Source of the DNA: Flavobacterium terrisoli
Lineage (GTDB): Bacteria > Bacteroidota > Bacteroidia > Flavobacteriales > Flavobacteriaceae
Assembly (NCBI RefSeq): GCF_030167905.1
Contig: NZ_JARGNA010000002.1
Coordinates: forward strand, 372,001 to 436,000
Direction of reading: 5' to 3'
DNA length: 64,000 nucleotides
The notes under the pieces are model-generated. The model searched no databases, was not told the DNA's origin, and worked only from the letters and a program-made list of their open reading frames with translations. Of this stretch, positions 8,621 through 16,904 are shown piece by piece. The first letter of the stretch is position 1. Each line of letters begins with the position of its first letter. A program made the translations under genes and the position numbers.

Positions 8621-9445
8621 ATGAAAATTAAAAATTTAGTATTAGGATTTGCATTATCGATGTTTGTCCTAAGTTGTAGTAAAGATGAAAATGGTTCATC
8701 TGACTTAAGTGAAGCCAAAGTAAGTGCCAAAATTGATGTGGCAACTGAAGATGTGGCTAAAATTGTTGAAGAACAATATGAGCTTCAGGCCAATCCCGGA
8801 GCAGGAAAAAATGATCTTGAAACACAAGCGCTTCCTCCTTGTGCTACTGTAACTGTTGAATTAACGTCAACTACCTGGACCAGAACAGTAGTTTTTGACA
8901 ACTGTACTTTACCAAACGGAAACGTTCTAGACGGAACTATTATTGTGAGCGGAAGCTTGAATTTTGATACACCATCACATACTATAAGCTATACTTTTGT
9001 TGATTTCCATCACAATAATATCTTAATCGAAGGAAACAGAACCGTAATAAGAACCATGCAAAGCACTGATACTTTGGCGGCTGTTCATCCGGTAGCCACG
9101 ATGGCCATTGACATGACAGTAACTTTCCCTAACGGAAATTCTTACCACAGAGTTGGTAACCGAGTAAGAGAAATGATTGAAGGTTTCGGAACACCATTAC
9201 TTTGGATTGACAATGTATTTTCAATCACCGGAAGTTGGACAACCACTTTCCCTAACGGAACACAAACCTCTACCATTTCAACTCCATTGAGAGTAGAAGC
9301 AACTTGCCCACATATTGTTAGTGGCGTTGTAAATATCGTTAGAAATGACAACACGATTACTTTAGACTATGGAAATGGTGATTGTGATAACCAGGCGACA
9401 TTAACCATTAATGGCACTACATCAACGATTACTTTAGGAAACTAA
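8621..9445 (+). CDS. Hypothetical lipoprotein, possibly surface-exposed
   Basis: A 274-residue protein with a lipoprotein signal peptide ending LSC at Cys19. The residues after it, SKDE, resemble the acidic lipoprotein export signal that sends Bacteroidota lipoproteins to the cell surface. The mature part is Thr/Asn-rich with many short beta-type strands and contains paired cysteines. I recognise no enzyme family. The ATG at 8621 is chosen because it gives a proper signal peptide; an upstream in-frame ATG at 8597 would spoil it. It is a single-gene unit with its own promoter-like element and terminator. Confidence 0.75.
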   Translation: MKIKNLVLGFALSMFVLSCSKDENGSSDLSEAKVSAKIDVATEDVAKIVEEQYELQANPGAGKNDLETQALPPCATVTVELTSTTWTRTVVFDNCTLPNGNVLDGTIIVSGSLNFDTPSHTISYTFVDFHHNNILIEGNRTVIRTMQSTDTLAAVHPVATMAIDMTVTFPNGNSYHRVGNRVREMIEGFGTPLLWIDNVFSITGSWTTTFPNGTQTSTISTPLRVEATCPHIVSGVVNIVRNDNTITLDYGNGDCDNQATLTINGTTSTITLGN

Positions 9446-9472
9446 AATTTATTTGACTTAGTTATAAAAGAG

Positions 9473-9498
9473 AAAGCTCCCGAATTCGGGAGCTTTTT
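9473..9498. terminator. Bidirectional terminator between lipoprotein and rlmN
   Basis: A perfect 20-nt palindrome (9475-9494) centred on GAATTC is flanked by T on the right and A on the left. It serves the rightward lipoprotein, and probably also the convergent rlmN, whose stop lies at 9499. Confidence 0.85.
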
Positions 9499-10539
9499 TT
9501 ATGATTTATTGGCCAATTGACCACAAGCGGCATCAATGTCTTTCCCACGGCTACGGCGTACTTTCGCCACGATATCAAATTTGCCCAAAGCTTTGATGTA
9601 ATTGTCAATCGCTTCATCTGAAGCCTGTTGGAATTCACCGTCATCAATTGGATTATATTCAATCAAATTGACTTTACACGGCACATATTTACAGAATTTC
9701 ACCAACGCATCAATCGAGGCTTTATCGTCATTGATTCCTTTCCAAACCACATATTCATAAGTGACTTTGCTTTTGGTTTTTTGATACCAATACTGCAAAG
9801 CTTCTTTCAGTTCGGGCAATTGGAAATTTTTGGTAAAAGGCATAATATGGTTTCGGGTTTCTTCAATAGCCGAATGCAATGAAACCGCCAATTTGAATTT
9901 AACGGCATCATCTGCCATCTTTTTTATCATTTTGGAAACGCCGGATGTAGAAACCGTAATACGTTTTGGTGACATGCCTAGGCCTTCTTCCGAGGTAATC
10001 ATATCAATGGCTTTCATCACATTGTTATAATTCATCAACGGTTCGCCCATGCCCATAAAAACAATATTGGAAAGTGGACGGTTGTAATACAAACGGCTTT
10101 CCCTGTCTATCGCGACTACTTGATCGTAAATTTCTCCAGGCTCCAGGTTTCGCATTCTTTTCAAACGCGCGGTGGCACAAAAATTACAATCCAAACTACA
10201 GCCAACCTGACTCGAAACACAAGCTGTGGTTCTGGTTTCCGTAGGAATCAAAACACTTTCCACTACCAATCCGTCGTGCAAACGAACGGCATTTTTTACC
10301 GTTCCGTCTTCGCTGCGCTGCATGGTATCGACCTTGATATGATTGATCACAAAGTGGTTTTCGAGCATGGCGCGGGTTTCTTTAGACACATTGGTCATAT
10401 CCTCAAAACTATGCGACGCTTTGCTCCACAGCCATTCATACACTTGGTTGCCACGAAATGCCTTGTCGCCATTGGCCACAAAAAAATCGCGCAATTGTGC
10501 TTTGGTTAAACTTCGGATGTCTTTTTTCTCGATTTCCAT
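9499..10539 (-). CDS. rlmN: 23S rRNA A2503 / tRNA A37 C2-methyltransferase RlmN
   Basis: A 346-residue radical-SAM enzyme that methylates carbon 2 of A2503 in 23S rRNA and A37 of some tRNAs. The 4Fe-4S/SAM motif CxxxCxxC is at Cys114, Cys118 and Cys121 (GCSLDCNFCATA). The second conserved cysteine near the C-terminus, needed for methyl transfer, is Cys339 (DAACGQLA). MGMGEPLMN is the GGE-like SAM-binding segment. Length matches the family. The gene is monocistronic and divergent from an O-methyltransferase; its promoter element lies almost on the start codon. Confidence 0.96.
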   Translation of the reverse strand: MEIEKKDIRSLTKAQLRDFFVANGDKAFRGNQVYEWLWSKASHSFEDMTNVSKETRAMLENHFVINHIKVDTMQRSEDGTVKNAVRLHDGLVVESVLIPTETRTTACVSSQVGCSLDCNFCATARLKRMRNLEPGEIYDQVVAIDRESRLYYNRPLSNIVFMGMGEPLMNYNNVMKAIDMITSEEGLGMSPKRITVSTSGVSKMIKKMADDAVKFKLAVSLHSAIEETRNHIMPFTKNFQLPELKEALQYWYQKTKSKVTYEYVVWKGINDDKASIDALVKFCKYVPCKVNLIEYNPIDDGEFQQASDEAIDNYIKALGKFDIVAKVRRSRGKDIDAACGQLANKS

Positions 10540-10543
10540 GGCG

Positions 10544-10551
10544 CAAATTTA
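10544..10551 (-). promoter_or_regulatory. Predicted -7 element (TAAATTTG) for rlmN, nearly abutting the ATG
   Basis: Matches TAnnTTTG and ends only 4 nt before the rlmN ATG, which would give a leaderless or near-leaderless mRNA if this element is used. Confidence 0.45.
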
Positions 10552-10577
10552 GGGTATTTTGGTTAGTTGTTAATTTG

Positions 10578-10585
10578 TATTTTTG
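10578..10585 (+). promoter_or_regulatory. Predicted -7 element (TATTTTTG) for the O-methyltransferase
   Basis: Matches TAnnTTTG, with a TTG (10559-10561) 16 nt upstream as a -33 candidate. The ATG at 10600 lies 14 nt downstream, so the leader would be very short. Confidence 0.5.
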
Positions 10586-10599
10586 TAAAAAATAATGTT

Positions 10600-11241
10600 A
10601 TGCATTTCCTTTCAGACGAATTAGACGACTATGTAACCGCACATTCAGAAAACGAACCTGAATTGTTGGCGCAATTGAACAAAGAAACCTATCAAAAAAT
10701 TCTGCAGCCCAGAATGTTAAGCGGTCATTTTCAAGGTCGGGTTTTGAGCATGTTGTCCAAGATTATCCATCCGACAAATGTTTTGGAAATTGGGACTTAT
10801 ACCGGTTATGCTACCTTATGTATGGCGGAAGGTTTGGCCAAAAACGGAACAATTGACACCATTGACGTCAACGAAGAATTGGTTGATTTTCAAAGGAAAT
10901 ATTTTGACCAAAGTGAATGGGGAAATCAAATCGTGCAACATTTGGGTAGCGCTTTGGATATTATTCCAACCCTGAACAAAAAATTTGATTTGGTCTTTAT
11001 TGATGCCGATAAGGAGAATTACATCAACTATTTCCATTTGGTTGTGCCGATGATGAACAAAGGCGGCATAATCCTTTCAGACAATGTTTTGTGGAGCGGG
11101 AAAGTTTTGGAAGCAGTAAAACCCAATGACATTACCACCAAAGTCATTTTGGAATACAACGAGTTATTGAAGAATGATCAAAGAGTAGAAACAGTTTTAT
11201 TGCCTATTAGAGACGGATTGACAGTTTCAAGAGTTATTTAA
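10600..11241 (+). CDS. SAM-dependent O-methyltransferase (caffeoyl-CoA OMT family)
   Basis: A 213-residue class I methyltransferase. Motif I is VLEIGTYTGYATLCMAEGL, and the metal/substrate region includes VFIDADKENY and ILSDNVLWSGKV, typical of the divalent-metal-dependent catechol/caffeoyl-CoA-type family. The small-molecule substrate is unknown. The ATG at 10600 (MHFLSDELDD) is taken as start; an upstream in-frame ATG at 10567 would overlap the promoter element. A small membrane-protein gene follows 10 nt later and is probably cotranscribed. Confidence 0.88.
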   Translation: MHFLSDELDDYVTAHSENEPELLAQLNKETYQKILQPRMLSGHFQGRVLSMLSKIIHPTNVLEIGTYTGYATLCMAEGLAKNGTIDTIDVNEELVDFQRKYFDQSEWGNQIVQHLGSALDIIPTLNKKFDLVFIDADKENYINYFHLVVPMMNKGGIILSDNVLWSGKVLEAVKPNDITTKVILEYNELLKNDQRVETVLLPIRDGLTVSRVI

Positions 11242-11251
11242 TTTATTTGAT

Positions 11252-11476
11252 ATGAAGTTGCATTTCGAAAACTTATCTCTGGGGATTATTATCTTTTATG
11301 TTATCGCTGCCGTTTTACTGGGCGGGACATGGAGTTTTTTCGTTAAAATTATTTTGAAAAATATTTTCAAAGGAAAATTAAAACCTAAGTATTTGTTCCT
11401 CAAACTGACACTGATTTTGTTCGTGTTTTTTATAATAACCACCTTACTTCAGTCTCCTGCTGAGTTCAACGGTTAA
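11252..11476 (+). CDS. Small two-helix membrane protein, function unknown
   Basis: A 74-residue protein with two hydrophobic segments (about 10-33 and 48-66) separated by a Lys-rich loop, consistent with an inner-membrane hairpin. I recognise no family. It starts 10 nt after the O-methyltransferase stop, implying a shared transcript, and its 3' end overlaps the convergent PAP2 gene by 4 nt. Coding status is supported by the hydrophobic pattern and tight spacing only. Confidence 0.6.
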   Translation: MKLHFENLSLGIIIFYVIAAVLLGGTWSFFVKIILKNIFKGKLKPKYLFLKLTLILFVFFIITTLLQSPAEFNG

Positions 11477-12030
11477 TCCTCTTTAAAGATATACTTTTGA
11501 TACAGTTGGGCTGCAATAAAGCCCATAATCGCTCCAAAGGTATAACCGGTTAAAATATCTGTCGGGAAGTGTAATCCCAGGTACAATCTACTGTAAGCGA
11601 ATATCAACGGGAATAAAAAGAGTAGATAAGCTTGTTTGTAGTATCTTTTTAGAATCATAAAAGTCAGAACAGTACTCGCCATCGAATTGGTCGCATGGCC
11701 TGAGAAAAAGCTAAACGAACTACTGGTTTTTATCAAACGGAGCATTCCTTTTATTTCTTCATCATTGCAAGGGCGCAAACGCTCAAAACCGTACTTGAAA
11801 AGATTCACGGTTTGGTCACAAATCAGAATCAAAATCGCGGTAAAAAGCACGTAATAGCCAAATTTTTTCCAGCCGATTTTCTTTTGCAGAAGATAAAAAA
11901 CGAATAAGAAAATAGGAGACCAATAAGCCTGTTTGGTAATAATCAACCACAACCAATCCCAACGTTCGGAGCCTAAACCGTTTAAAAATACAATAAGTTC
12001 CTTGTCGAGGTCGATGATTTTTTCGAGCAT
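11473..12030 (-). CDS. PAP2-family membrane phosphatase
   Basis: A 185-residue integral membrane protein with about five transmembrane helices and the three-part acid-phosphatase signature: KYGFERLRP, a central SFFSGHAT, and SRLYLGLHFPTD. Family members dephosphorylate lipid phosphates such as undecaprenyl diphosphate or phosphatidic acid, or lipid A; the substrate here is not identifiable. The start overlaps the tatA stop by one base (TAATG), so the two are translationally coupled. Confidence 0.9.
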   Translation of the reverse strand: MLEKIIDLDKELIVFLNGLGSERWDWLWLIITKQAYWSPIFLFVFYLLQKKIGWKKFGYYVLFTAILILICDQTVNLFKYGFERLRPCNDEEIKGMLRLIKTSSSFSFFSGHATNSMASTVLTFMILKRYYKQAYLLFLFPLIFAYSRLYLGLHFPTDILTGYTFGAIMGFIAAQLYQKYIFKED

Positions 12031-12353
12031 TACATTTGGCGTTTTATCGGACCGGTTAAAGAGTCTAGGTCTTCTGCGGCTTTATTGACTTCGGGTAATA
12101 CTTTTTCGTTGATATTACTCTTTACTTTTTCCACTTCATCGGTAAATGTAGAAGTCAAGCCTTTTACTGATTCATTAATTTCCTGTACTTCGGCACTTTT
12201 TTGGATTTCTGATTTAATGTCATTGGTGGCATTTTTCAACTGCGCCATAATTTTACCTAAAGTACGTGCTATTTCCGGTATCTTATCTGAACCGAAAAGC
12301 ATTAATGCTATGAAAATGATGAAAATTAATTCTCCGCCGCCTATTCCAAACAT
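12030..12353 (-). CDS. Twin-arginine translocase subunit TatA/TatB family
   Basis: A 107-residue protein with an N-terminal membrane helix (GGGELIFIIFIALMLFGSDKIPE) followed by an amphipathic helix (ARTLGKIMAQLK) and a charged tail. TatA/E-type proteins form the translocation pore of the Tat pathway for folded proteins. TatA and TatB cannot be separated with certainty. No tatC is in this window, and the gene is coupled to the PAP2 phosphatase. Confidence 0.88.
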   Translation of the reverse strand: MFGIGGGELIFIIFIALMLFGSDKIPEIARTLGKIMAQLKNATNDIKSEIQKSAEVQEINESVKGLTSTFTDEVEKVKSNINEKVLPEVNKAAEDLDSLTGPIKRQM

Positions 12354-12380
12354 ATCTTGAATTACTTAATTATAAAGTCG

Positions 12381-12388
12381 CAAAGTTA
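12381..12388 (-). promoter_or_regulatory. Predicted -7 element (TAACTTTG) for tatA-PAP2
   Basis: Matches TAnnTTTG on the minus strand, 27 nt before the tatA-like ATG, with a TTTG about 15 nt further upstream as a possible -33 element. Confidence 0.45.
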
Positions 12389-12398
12389 CAAAGTTCTG

Positions 12399-14648
12399 TT
12401 AATCAAATTTTGATTTTTCGTTTGTTTTTGGCCAAGAATTATTAGACGTATCAATATCGGCAGTTTCTATGTGCGGATCAACCACGATTTTTGAAATTGC
12501 CTTTTGCGTTGCAAATGTTCTGCTCACTTCTTTATCATTCATTCTCCAAATCTGTGCCGGGAAATAATGATTTTCGGTAGTGCCATCTTCAAAGGCAATC
12601 TCAACAATAATTGGCATCACCAATCCGCCCGGTTTATCAAAAGTTACCTGATAAAAGTATTTTGGCTCGTTCAATTTGGCTTTTTCTTCAGGAGTGAAAC
12701 GCTTGTTCACATATTCATCCAAAGCCTGATAATCGGTTATTTTAAAAGGTTTGTTCAGCTCGGGTTTATAATCCGGACTTCCATCGGCAATCATATAAAC
12801 CATCGCACCGGGTTTTGAATCACGACGGCGTTGGTTTCTGACAAAATTGCCCGATTCTTTAGAAGATTCGTTACTCACAAAATACTTCTTCACTTCTTTA
12901 ATGCCTATGTCATTATAATCTGTGGTATAAAACCAACCACGCCAAAACCAATCCAAATCGACAGCCGATGCATCTTCCATAGTCCTGAAAAAGTCTTCCG
13001 GTGTCGGATGCTTGAATTTCCAACGATTCGCATAGGTTTTAAAAGCATAATCAAACAATTCGTGACCCATGATTGTCTCACGTAAAATATTCAAAGCGGT
13101 AGCCGGTTTCCCGTAAGCATTATTACCAAACTGACGCAGGCTTTCCGAATTGGTCATAATGGGTTCCAAACCGGTTTGGTCGCCACTCATATAAGGAATG
13201 ATATTTTTCACCGGACCTCGTCGCGAAGGGAAATTTGGGTCGAATGATTTTTCAGCCAAATATTCCATAAAGGAATTCAGCCCTTCATCCATCCAGGTCC
13301 ACTGACGCTCATCTGAATTGACAATCATCGGGAAGAAATTGTGCCCAACTTCGTGACAAATCACACCCAACATGCCATATTTGGTTTGGTCATTGTATTT
13401 TCCGTTTTCATCGGGACGGCCAAAATTCCAACAAATCATCGGATATTCCATTCCCTGATCTCTGGCATTGATAGAAACCGCTTTCGGATAAGGATAATCA
13501 AAAGTATAGCTCGAGTAGCTTTTTAGCGTATGCGCCACAATTCGGGTTGAATATTCTCCCCAAAGCGGATTGCCTTCTTTCGGATACAAAGAAATCGCCA
13601 TAGAAATAGTGCTTCCTGTTTTTACTGCCATAGCATCATAGATGAATTTTCTTGAAGTGGAAATTCCAAAATCACGCACGTTTTCTGCTTTGAATTTCCA
13701 GGTTTTTTTCTTTTCTGAAAATCCTTTTTCGGCCGCTTCGGCTTCGGCTTGTGTCACAACTACAATCGGTTTGTCAAATGATTTTTCAGCTTCGTTGTAT
13801 CTTTTTAACTGTGCCGGTGTAAAAACTTCACTTCGGTTTTGCAAAGTTCCTGTCGCTTCCATGATATGATCGGCCGGAACGGTAATGTTTACTTCATAGT
13901 TTCCAAAAGTCAGGGCAAACTCTCCTGAGCCCCAAAACTGCATGTTTTGCCAGCCTTCAACATCATTGTAAACCGCCATTCTTGGATAAAACTGAGCTAA
14001 AACGTAAAGATTGTTTCCGTCTTTTTCAAAATGCTCATAACCCGAACGGCCACCGTCTAAAATGTAGTTGTTGATGTTATACCACCATTTGATAGAGAAA
14101 ACAATTTTTTCTTTGCTTTTCACCAATTTAGGTACTTCGATACGCATCATCGTTTGGTTGATGGTATATTTCATTGGATTGCCCTGAGCATCTTTTACAT
14201 ACTCAATCCTGAATCCGCCATCAAAATCGGCTTCTAAATACCTTCTCGAAAAAGATTGTGCCGAAATCGCAGGATCAGTGGTTTTGTTTTCAATTAATGG
14301 TGAATTGGAATTTCTCGCTTTTTCGTTTTGGTCCAATTGAACCCAAAGATAATCCAGCGATTCTTTGGCATTATTGGTATAGGTTATGGTTTCGGTTCCG
14401 TATAATTTTTGGTTTTTATCATCCAGTTCCACATCGATTTTGTAATCGGCCTGTTGCTGATAATATTCCGGCCCGGGCGCGCCGGATGCCGTACGATACA
14501 TATTGGGCGTAGCCAACAAGTCGTACATTTGCTTGAACTTATCCGGATTTCTTTCTTCTGATTTGGTTGCTTTTGGTGTTTCCTGTGCTTGGGTAAAACC
14601 CATAACAAACAACACCAAAATTGATAAAACCTTAGTTTTACGATTCAT
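12399..14648 (-). CDS. Secreted M1-family zinc metallopeptidase
   Basis: A 749-residue protein with a signal peptide (about 1-21, ending TQAQ). The gluzincin motif is HEVGHN (His432, Glu433, His436) with the third zinc ligand Glu455 in WMDEGLN, spaced as in M1 aminopeptidases. The substrate-binding loop reads QGMEYP (398-403) in place of the usual GxMEN, as is common in Bacteroidota M1-like members. It probably trims peptides in the periplasm or at the surface. It heads a leftward group with a DUF6702 gene and two regulatory-domain paralogs upstream. Confidence 0.92.
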   Translation of the reverse strand: MNRKTKVLSILVLFVMGFTQAQETPKATKSEERNPDKFKQMYDLLATPNMYRTASGAPGPEYYQQQADYKIDVELDDKNQKLYGTETITYTNNAKESLDYLWVQLDQNEKARNSNSPLIENKTTDPAISAQSFSRRYLEADFDGGFRIEYVKDAQGNPMKYTINQTMMRIEVPKLVKSKEKIVFSIKWWYNINNYILDGGRSGYEHFEKDGNNLYVLAQFYPRMAVYNDVEGWQNMQFWGSGEFALTFGNYEVNITVPADHIMEATGTLQNRSEVFTPAQLKRYNEAEKSFDKPIVVVTQAEAEAAEKGFSEKKKTWKFKAENVRDFGISTSRKFIYDAMAVKTGSTISMAISLYPKEGNPLWGEYSTRIVAHTLKSYSSYTFDYPYPKAVSINARDQGMEYPMICWNFGRPDENGKYNDQTKYGMLGVICHEVGHNFFPMIVNSDERQWTWMDEGLNSFMEYLAEKSFDPNFPSRRGPVKNIIPYMSGDQTGLEPIMTNSESLRQFGNNAYGKPATALNILRETIMGHELFDYAFKTYANRWKFKHPTPEDFFRTMEDASAVDLDWFWRGWFYTTDYNDIGIKEVKKYFVSNESSKESGNFVRNQRRRDSKPGAMVYMIADGSPDYKPELNKPFKITDYQALDEYVNKRFTPEEKAKLNEPKYFYQVTFDKPGGLVMPIIVEIAFEDGTTENHYFPAQIWRMNDKEVSRTFATQKAISKIVVDPHIETADIDTSNNSWPKTNEKSKFD

Positions 14649-14707
14649 AGCCTATTTTTTGAGGTTATAAATGTAAATAAATTTAAGTTATGGAATAAAT
14701 TCGGAAA

Positions 14708-15208
14708 TTATTTTAACATTCCTTTAGTGATTGAAGAAGACAGTAAAAGATTCTGTTTCTTACCATTATTATTGAACTGAATAATGTTTTGCTGATCGGA
14801 ATGCACTTCTGTCAGTATGGAATTCTCAACCTGAAGCGAAGAAACTTTGGCAATTTCCTTGATGCTCAAATAGCAGACAACCACATTGCTTTCAATTTCG
14901 TGGCTCAAATAATTATATTCCTTTGGTTTGCCGTTGATGGAAATCCTGAAGTTTTCTGCTAAATATTTTTTTAGCAATACTATGTCTTCCTGCGTTTCCT
15001 TTTCGGTACCGATATTGGTGCTTTTTTTATAAGCTTTTGTTACTGCATCGTTCAAATCATCCATAAAAATCCGAGTGGTAATTTCCACTCTTTTTTTCTG
15101 GGGCACAAAATCAATTTGGTAAATCGCTACATAAAAACGATGAGCACTCACGGCAGTAAATCCAAACAAAAGCAATAACAAAACCAAAATCCTCAGCAAT
15201 CTTTTCAT
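14708..15208 (-). CDS. DUF6702 family exported protein
   Basis: A 166-residue protein with a hydrophobic signal segment (about 4-22, ending VSAHRFYVA) and a small beta-rich domain. I recognise it as the DUF6702 family that often sits beside M1 peptidases in Flavobacteriia. No function is established. It starts 13 nt after the stop of the upstream regulatory-domain gene, pointing to an operon with the two paralogs and perhaps the M1 peptidase (59-nt gap). Confidence 0.75.
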   Translation of the reverse strand: MKRLLRILVLLLLLFGFTAVSAHRFYVAIYQIDFVPQKKRVEITTRIFMDDLNDAVTKAYKKSTNIGTEKETQEDIVLLKKYLAENFRISINGKPKEYNYLSHEIESNVVVCYLSIKEIAKVSSLQVENSILTEVHSDQQNIIQFNNNGKKQNLLLSSSITKGMLK

Positions 15209-15221
15209 AGCTCAAAAAACA

Positions 15222-15986
15222 TTATTTTTTATCCATTTTTTGCATTGCCAAATATTGTGTGGCCAATTCACTCATCCTGAATTTGGCCATGCCTTTATTT
15301 TTGGCTTTTATGTAGTTGGTCAGTTTAGCATCTTCAACAATGTAGTATAAAAATCCTTTGACATTTTCTTCGGGAATTTTTAATTTTTTGGTGAAATAAT
15401 CTGGTTTGAATTGGCTTTCAATTCTGGTCATCAATCTTTCTTTTCGCTCCACTTCCAATTCTTTTTTGAGCATTGCTGTTCTTCCGGTTATGGCATTTAT
15501 GATTGGATCTACACCAAACGAACCTCCGGCCATGAGTCCGACTGAAGGTGTAAAATCTACTTCTGATGCTGTTTGCAGTCTTCTTTCGGCAGGTGTATAT
15601 TTTTTTGCCGGTTTGGGTAAGATTCCGAGTGAAACTGCATTGATATTACTGTTGTCTTTGATTTCAACTTCTTCCAGGTTAATGGTTTTTGGGACCAAAG
15701 TGGTTACCAAAATCGATTTGGCCAAATCCTCTTGACGAATCACAACTTTTTTGGTTTCAATCTGCAAACTCTGAAACTGCAATGTATCGCCCGCTTTCAC
15801 AAACATAGTATAACTACCGCTGTTATTGGAAGTAGTACCCGATTCCGACCGAAGATTAAAGATATTGACTTCTCCCAATTCCTTAATAGGGCAAATTATT
15901 CTTCCTCTCAGAAAAGTCAACTCAGTAGATTGACAAAACCCGAAACTTTGAAAAAAGGTTAATATGATCAGCAATTTAATCTTCAT
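15222..15986 (-). CDS. Exported carboxypeptidase-regulatory-like domain protein (copy 1)
   Basis: A 254-residue protein: signal peptide (about 1-18), then a CarboxypepD_reg-like beta-sandwich (about 25-105; LRGRIICP, GSYTMFVKAGDTLQFQS, LEEVEIKD) as found at the N-terminus of many TonB-dependent receptors. A helical C-terminal part contains RTAMLKKELEVERKERLM. No barrel follows, so it is a free-standing domain protein. It is a tandem paralog of the next gene, with the same layout and shared phrases such as INAVSLGI and YTPAERRL. Role unknown. Confidence 0.8.
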   Translation of the reverse strand: MKIKLLIILTFFQSFGFCQSTELTFLRGRIICPIKELGEVNIFNLRSESGTTSNNSGSYTMFVKAGDTLQFQSLQIETKKVVIRQEDLAKSILVTTLVPKTINLEEVEIKDNSNINAVSLGILPKPAKKYTPAERRLQTASEVDFTPSVGLMAGGSFGVDPIINAITGRTAMLKKELEVERKERLMTRIESQFKPDYFTKKLKIPEENVKGFLYYIVEDAKLTNYIKAKNKGMAKFRMSELATQYLAMQKMDKK

Positions 15987-16015
15987 CTTTTTGACTAAGA
16001 TTTCAAAAGTAGTAA

Positions 16016-16783
16016 CTATTTATCATCAGCTCTCAAAAGATCAATATATTTTGTGGCCAATTCCGCTAACTTGAATGCTGCCATTGTTTTATTCTTTGCA
16101 TTGAGTGCTGTGGCAAATGTAGTATCTTCCACTACATAATACCAAAAGCCTTTGACGTATTCCTCCGGAATTTTTAATTTCTTGATAAAATAATCAAAGC
16201 CAAACTGGTTTTCAATTCTTCGAAGCAATGTTTCTTTCCGCTCTACTTCCACTTCTTTTTCAAGCATCGCCGTTCGCCCAGACATCCAATTAAACAATGG
16301 ATCGAGCCCAACAGAACCTCCGGAACTGCCATCTGTATTCCCAGCCAAATCAACACCCGAAGCAGTTCGCAATTTTCTTTCAGCCGGTGTATAACGCTTA
16401 ATATCCGCCGAAATAATTCCGAGTGAAACGGCATTAATGTTTTTGTATTGTTTGACTACAACCTCATCCAGTCGGTTAATCATTGGCTCCAATTTGACCA
16501 AAATCAAATCCTTATCAAAATCACTCTCGGAAATCACCACTTTTCTGCCTTTTATCTGAAAAGCCGAAAACATTAAAGTGTCGCCAACACTGGCATTGAT
16601 GGTAAAATAACCTTCTTTTTCCGTTGCCGTAGCGGCATCACTTCGTAAGTTTATAATATAAATGCCATCCAAATCAATGAACTCCGAAGTCACTTTGCCT
16701 TTTATCTTTTTGGCTGTCCTATTTTGGGCAAAAGCCACATTGACAATCATCAGCAAGAGCGCTATTTTAAAAAATCGATTCAT
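16016..16783 (-). CDS. Exported carboxypeptidase-regulatory-like domain protein (copy 2)
   Basis: A 255-residue paralog of the downstream gene, with the same signal peptide, CarboxypepD_reg-like domain (IKGKVTSEFIDLDGIYI, GYFTINASVGDTLMFSA) and C-terminal helical region (RTAMLEKEVEVERKETLLRR). The 29-nt gap and matching architecture indicate a local duplication and a shared operon. It is the first gene of the leftward group, divergent from pepE. Function unknown. Confidence 0.8.
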   Translation of the reverse strand: MNRFFKIALLLMIVNVAFAQNRTAKKIKGKVTSEFIDLDGIYIINLRSDAATATEKEGYFTINASVGDTLMFSAFQIKGRKVVISESDFDKDLILVKLEPMINRLDEVVVKQYKNINAVSLGIISADIKRYTPAERKLRTASGVDLAGNTDGSSGGSVGLDPLFNWMSGRTAMLEKEVEVERKETLLRRIENQFGFDYFIKKLKIPEEYVKGFWYYVVEDTTFATALNAKNKTMAAFKLAELATKYIDLLRADDK

Positions 16784-16879
16784 TTTCAGGAATTAAATTA
16801 GGTAAAAATATCCTACGGCTGTCCTAAATAAATGCCAACGTCTTGGTAATTTTTTGTTAAATAAAATCAGTAAAAACAT

Positions 16880-16887
16880 TACTTTTG
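16880..16887 (+). promoter_or_regulatory. Predicted -7 element (TACTTTTG) for pepE
   Basis: Matches TAnnTTTG 17 nt before the pepE ATG, with a TTTTTG ending at 16856 as a -33 candidate (23-nt spacer). Confidence 0.5.
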
Positions 16888-16904
16888 AAAAAGATTTAAC
16901 CAAA

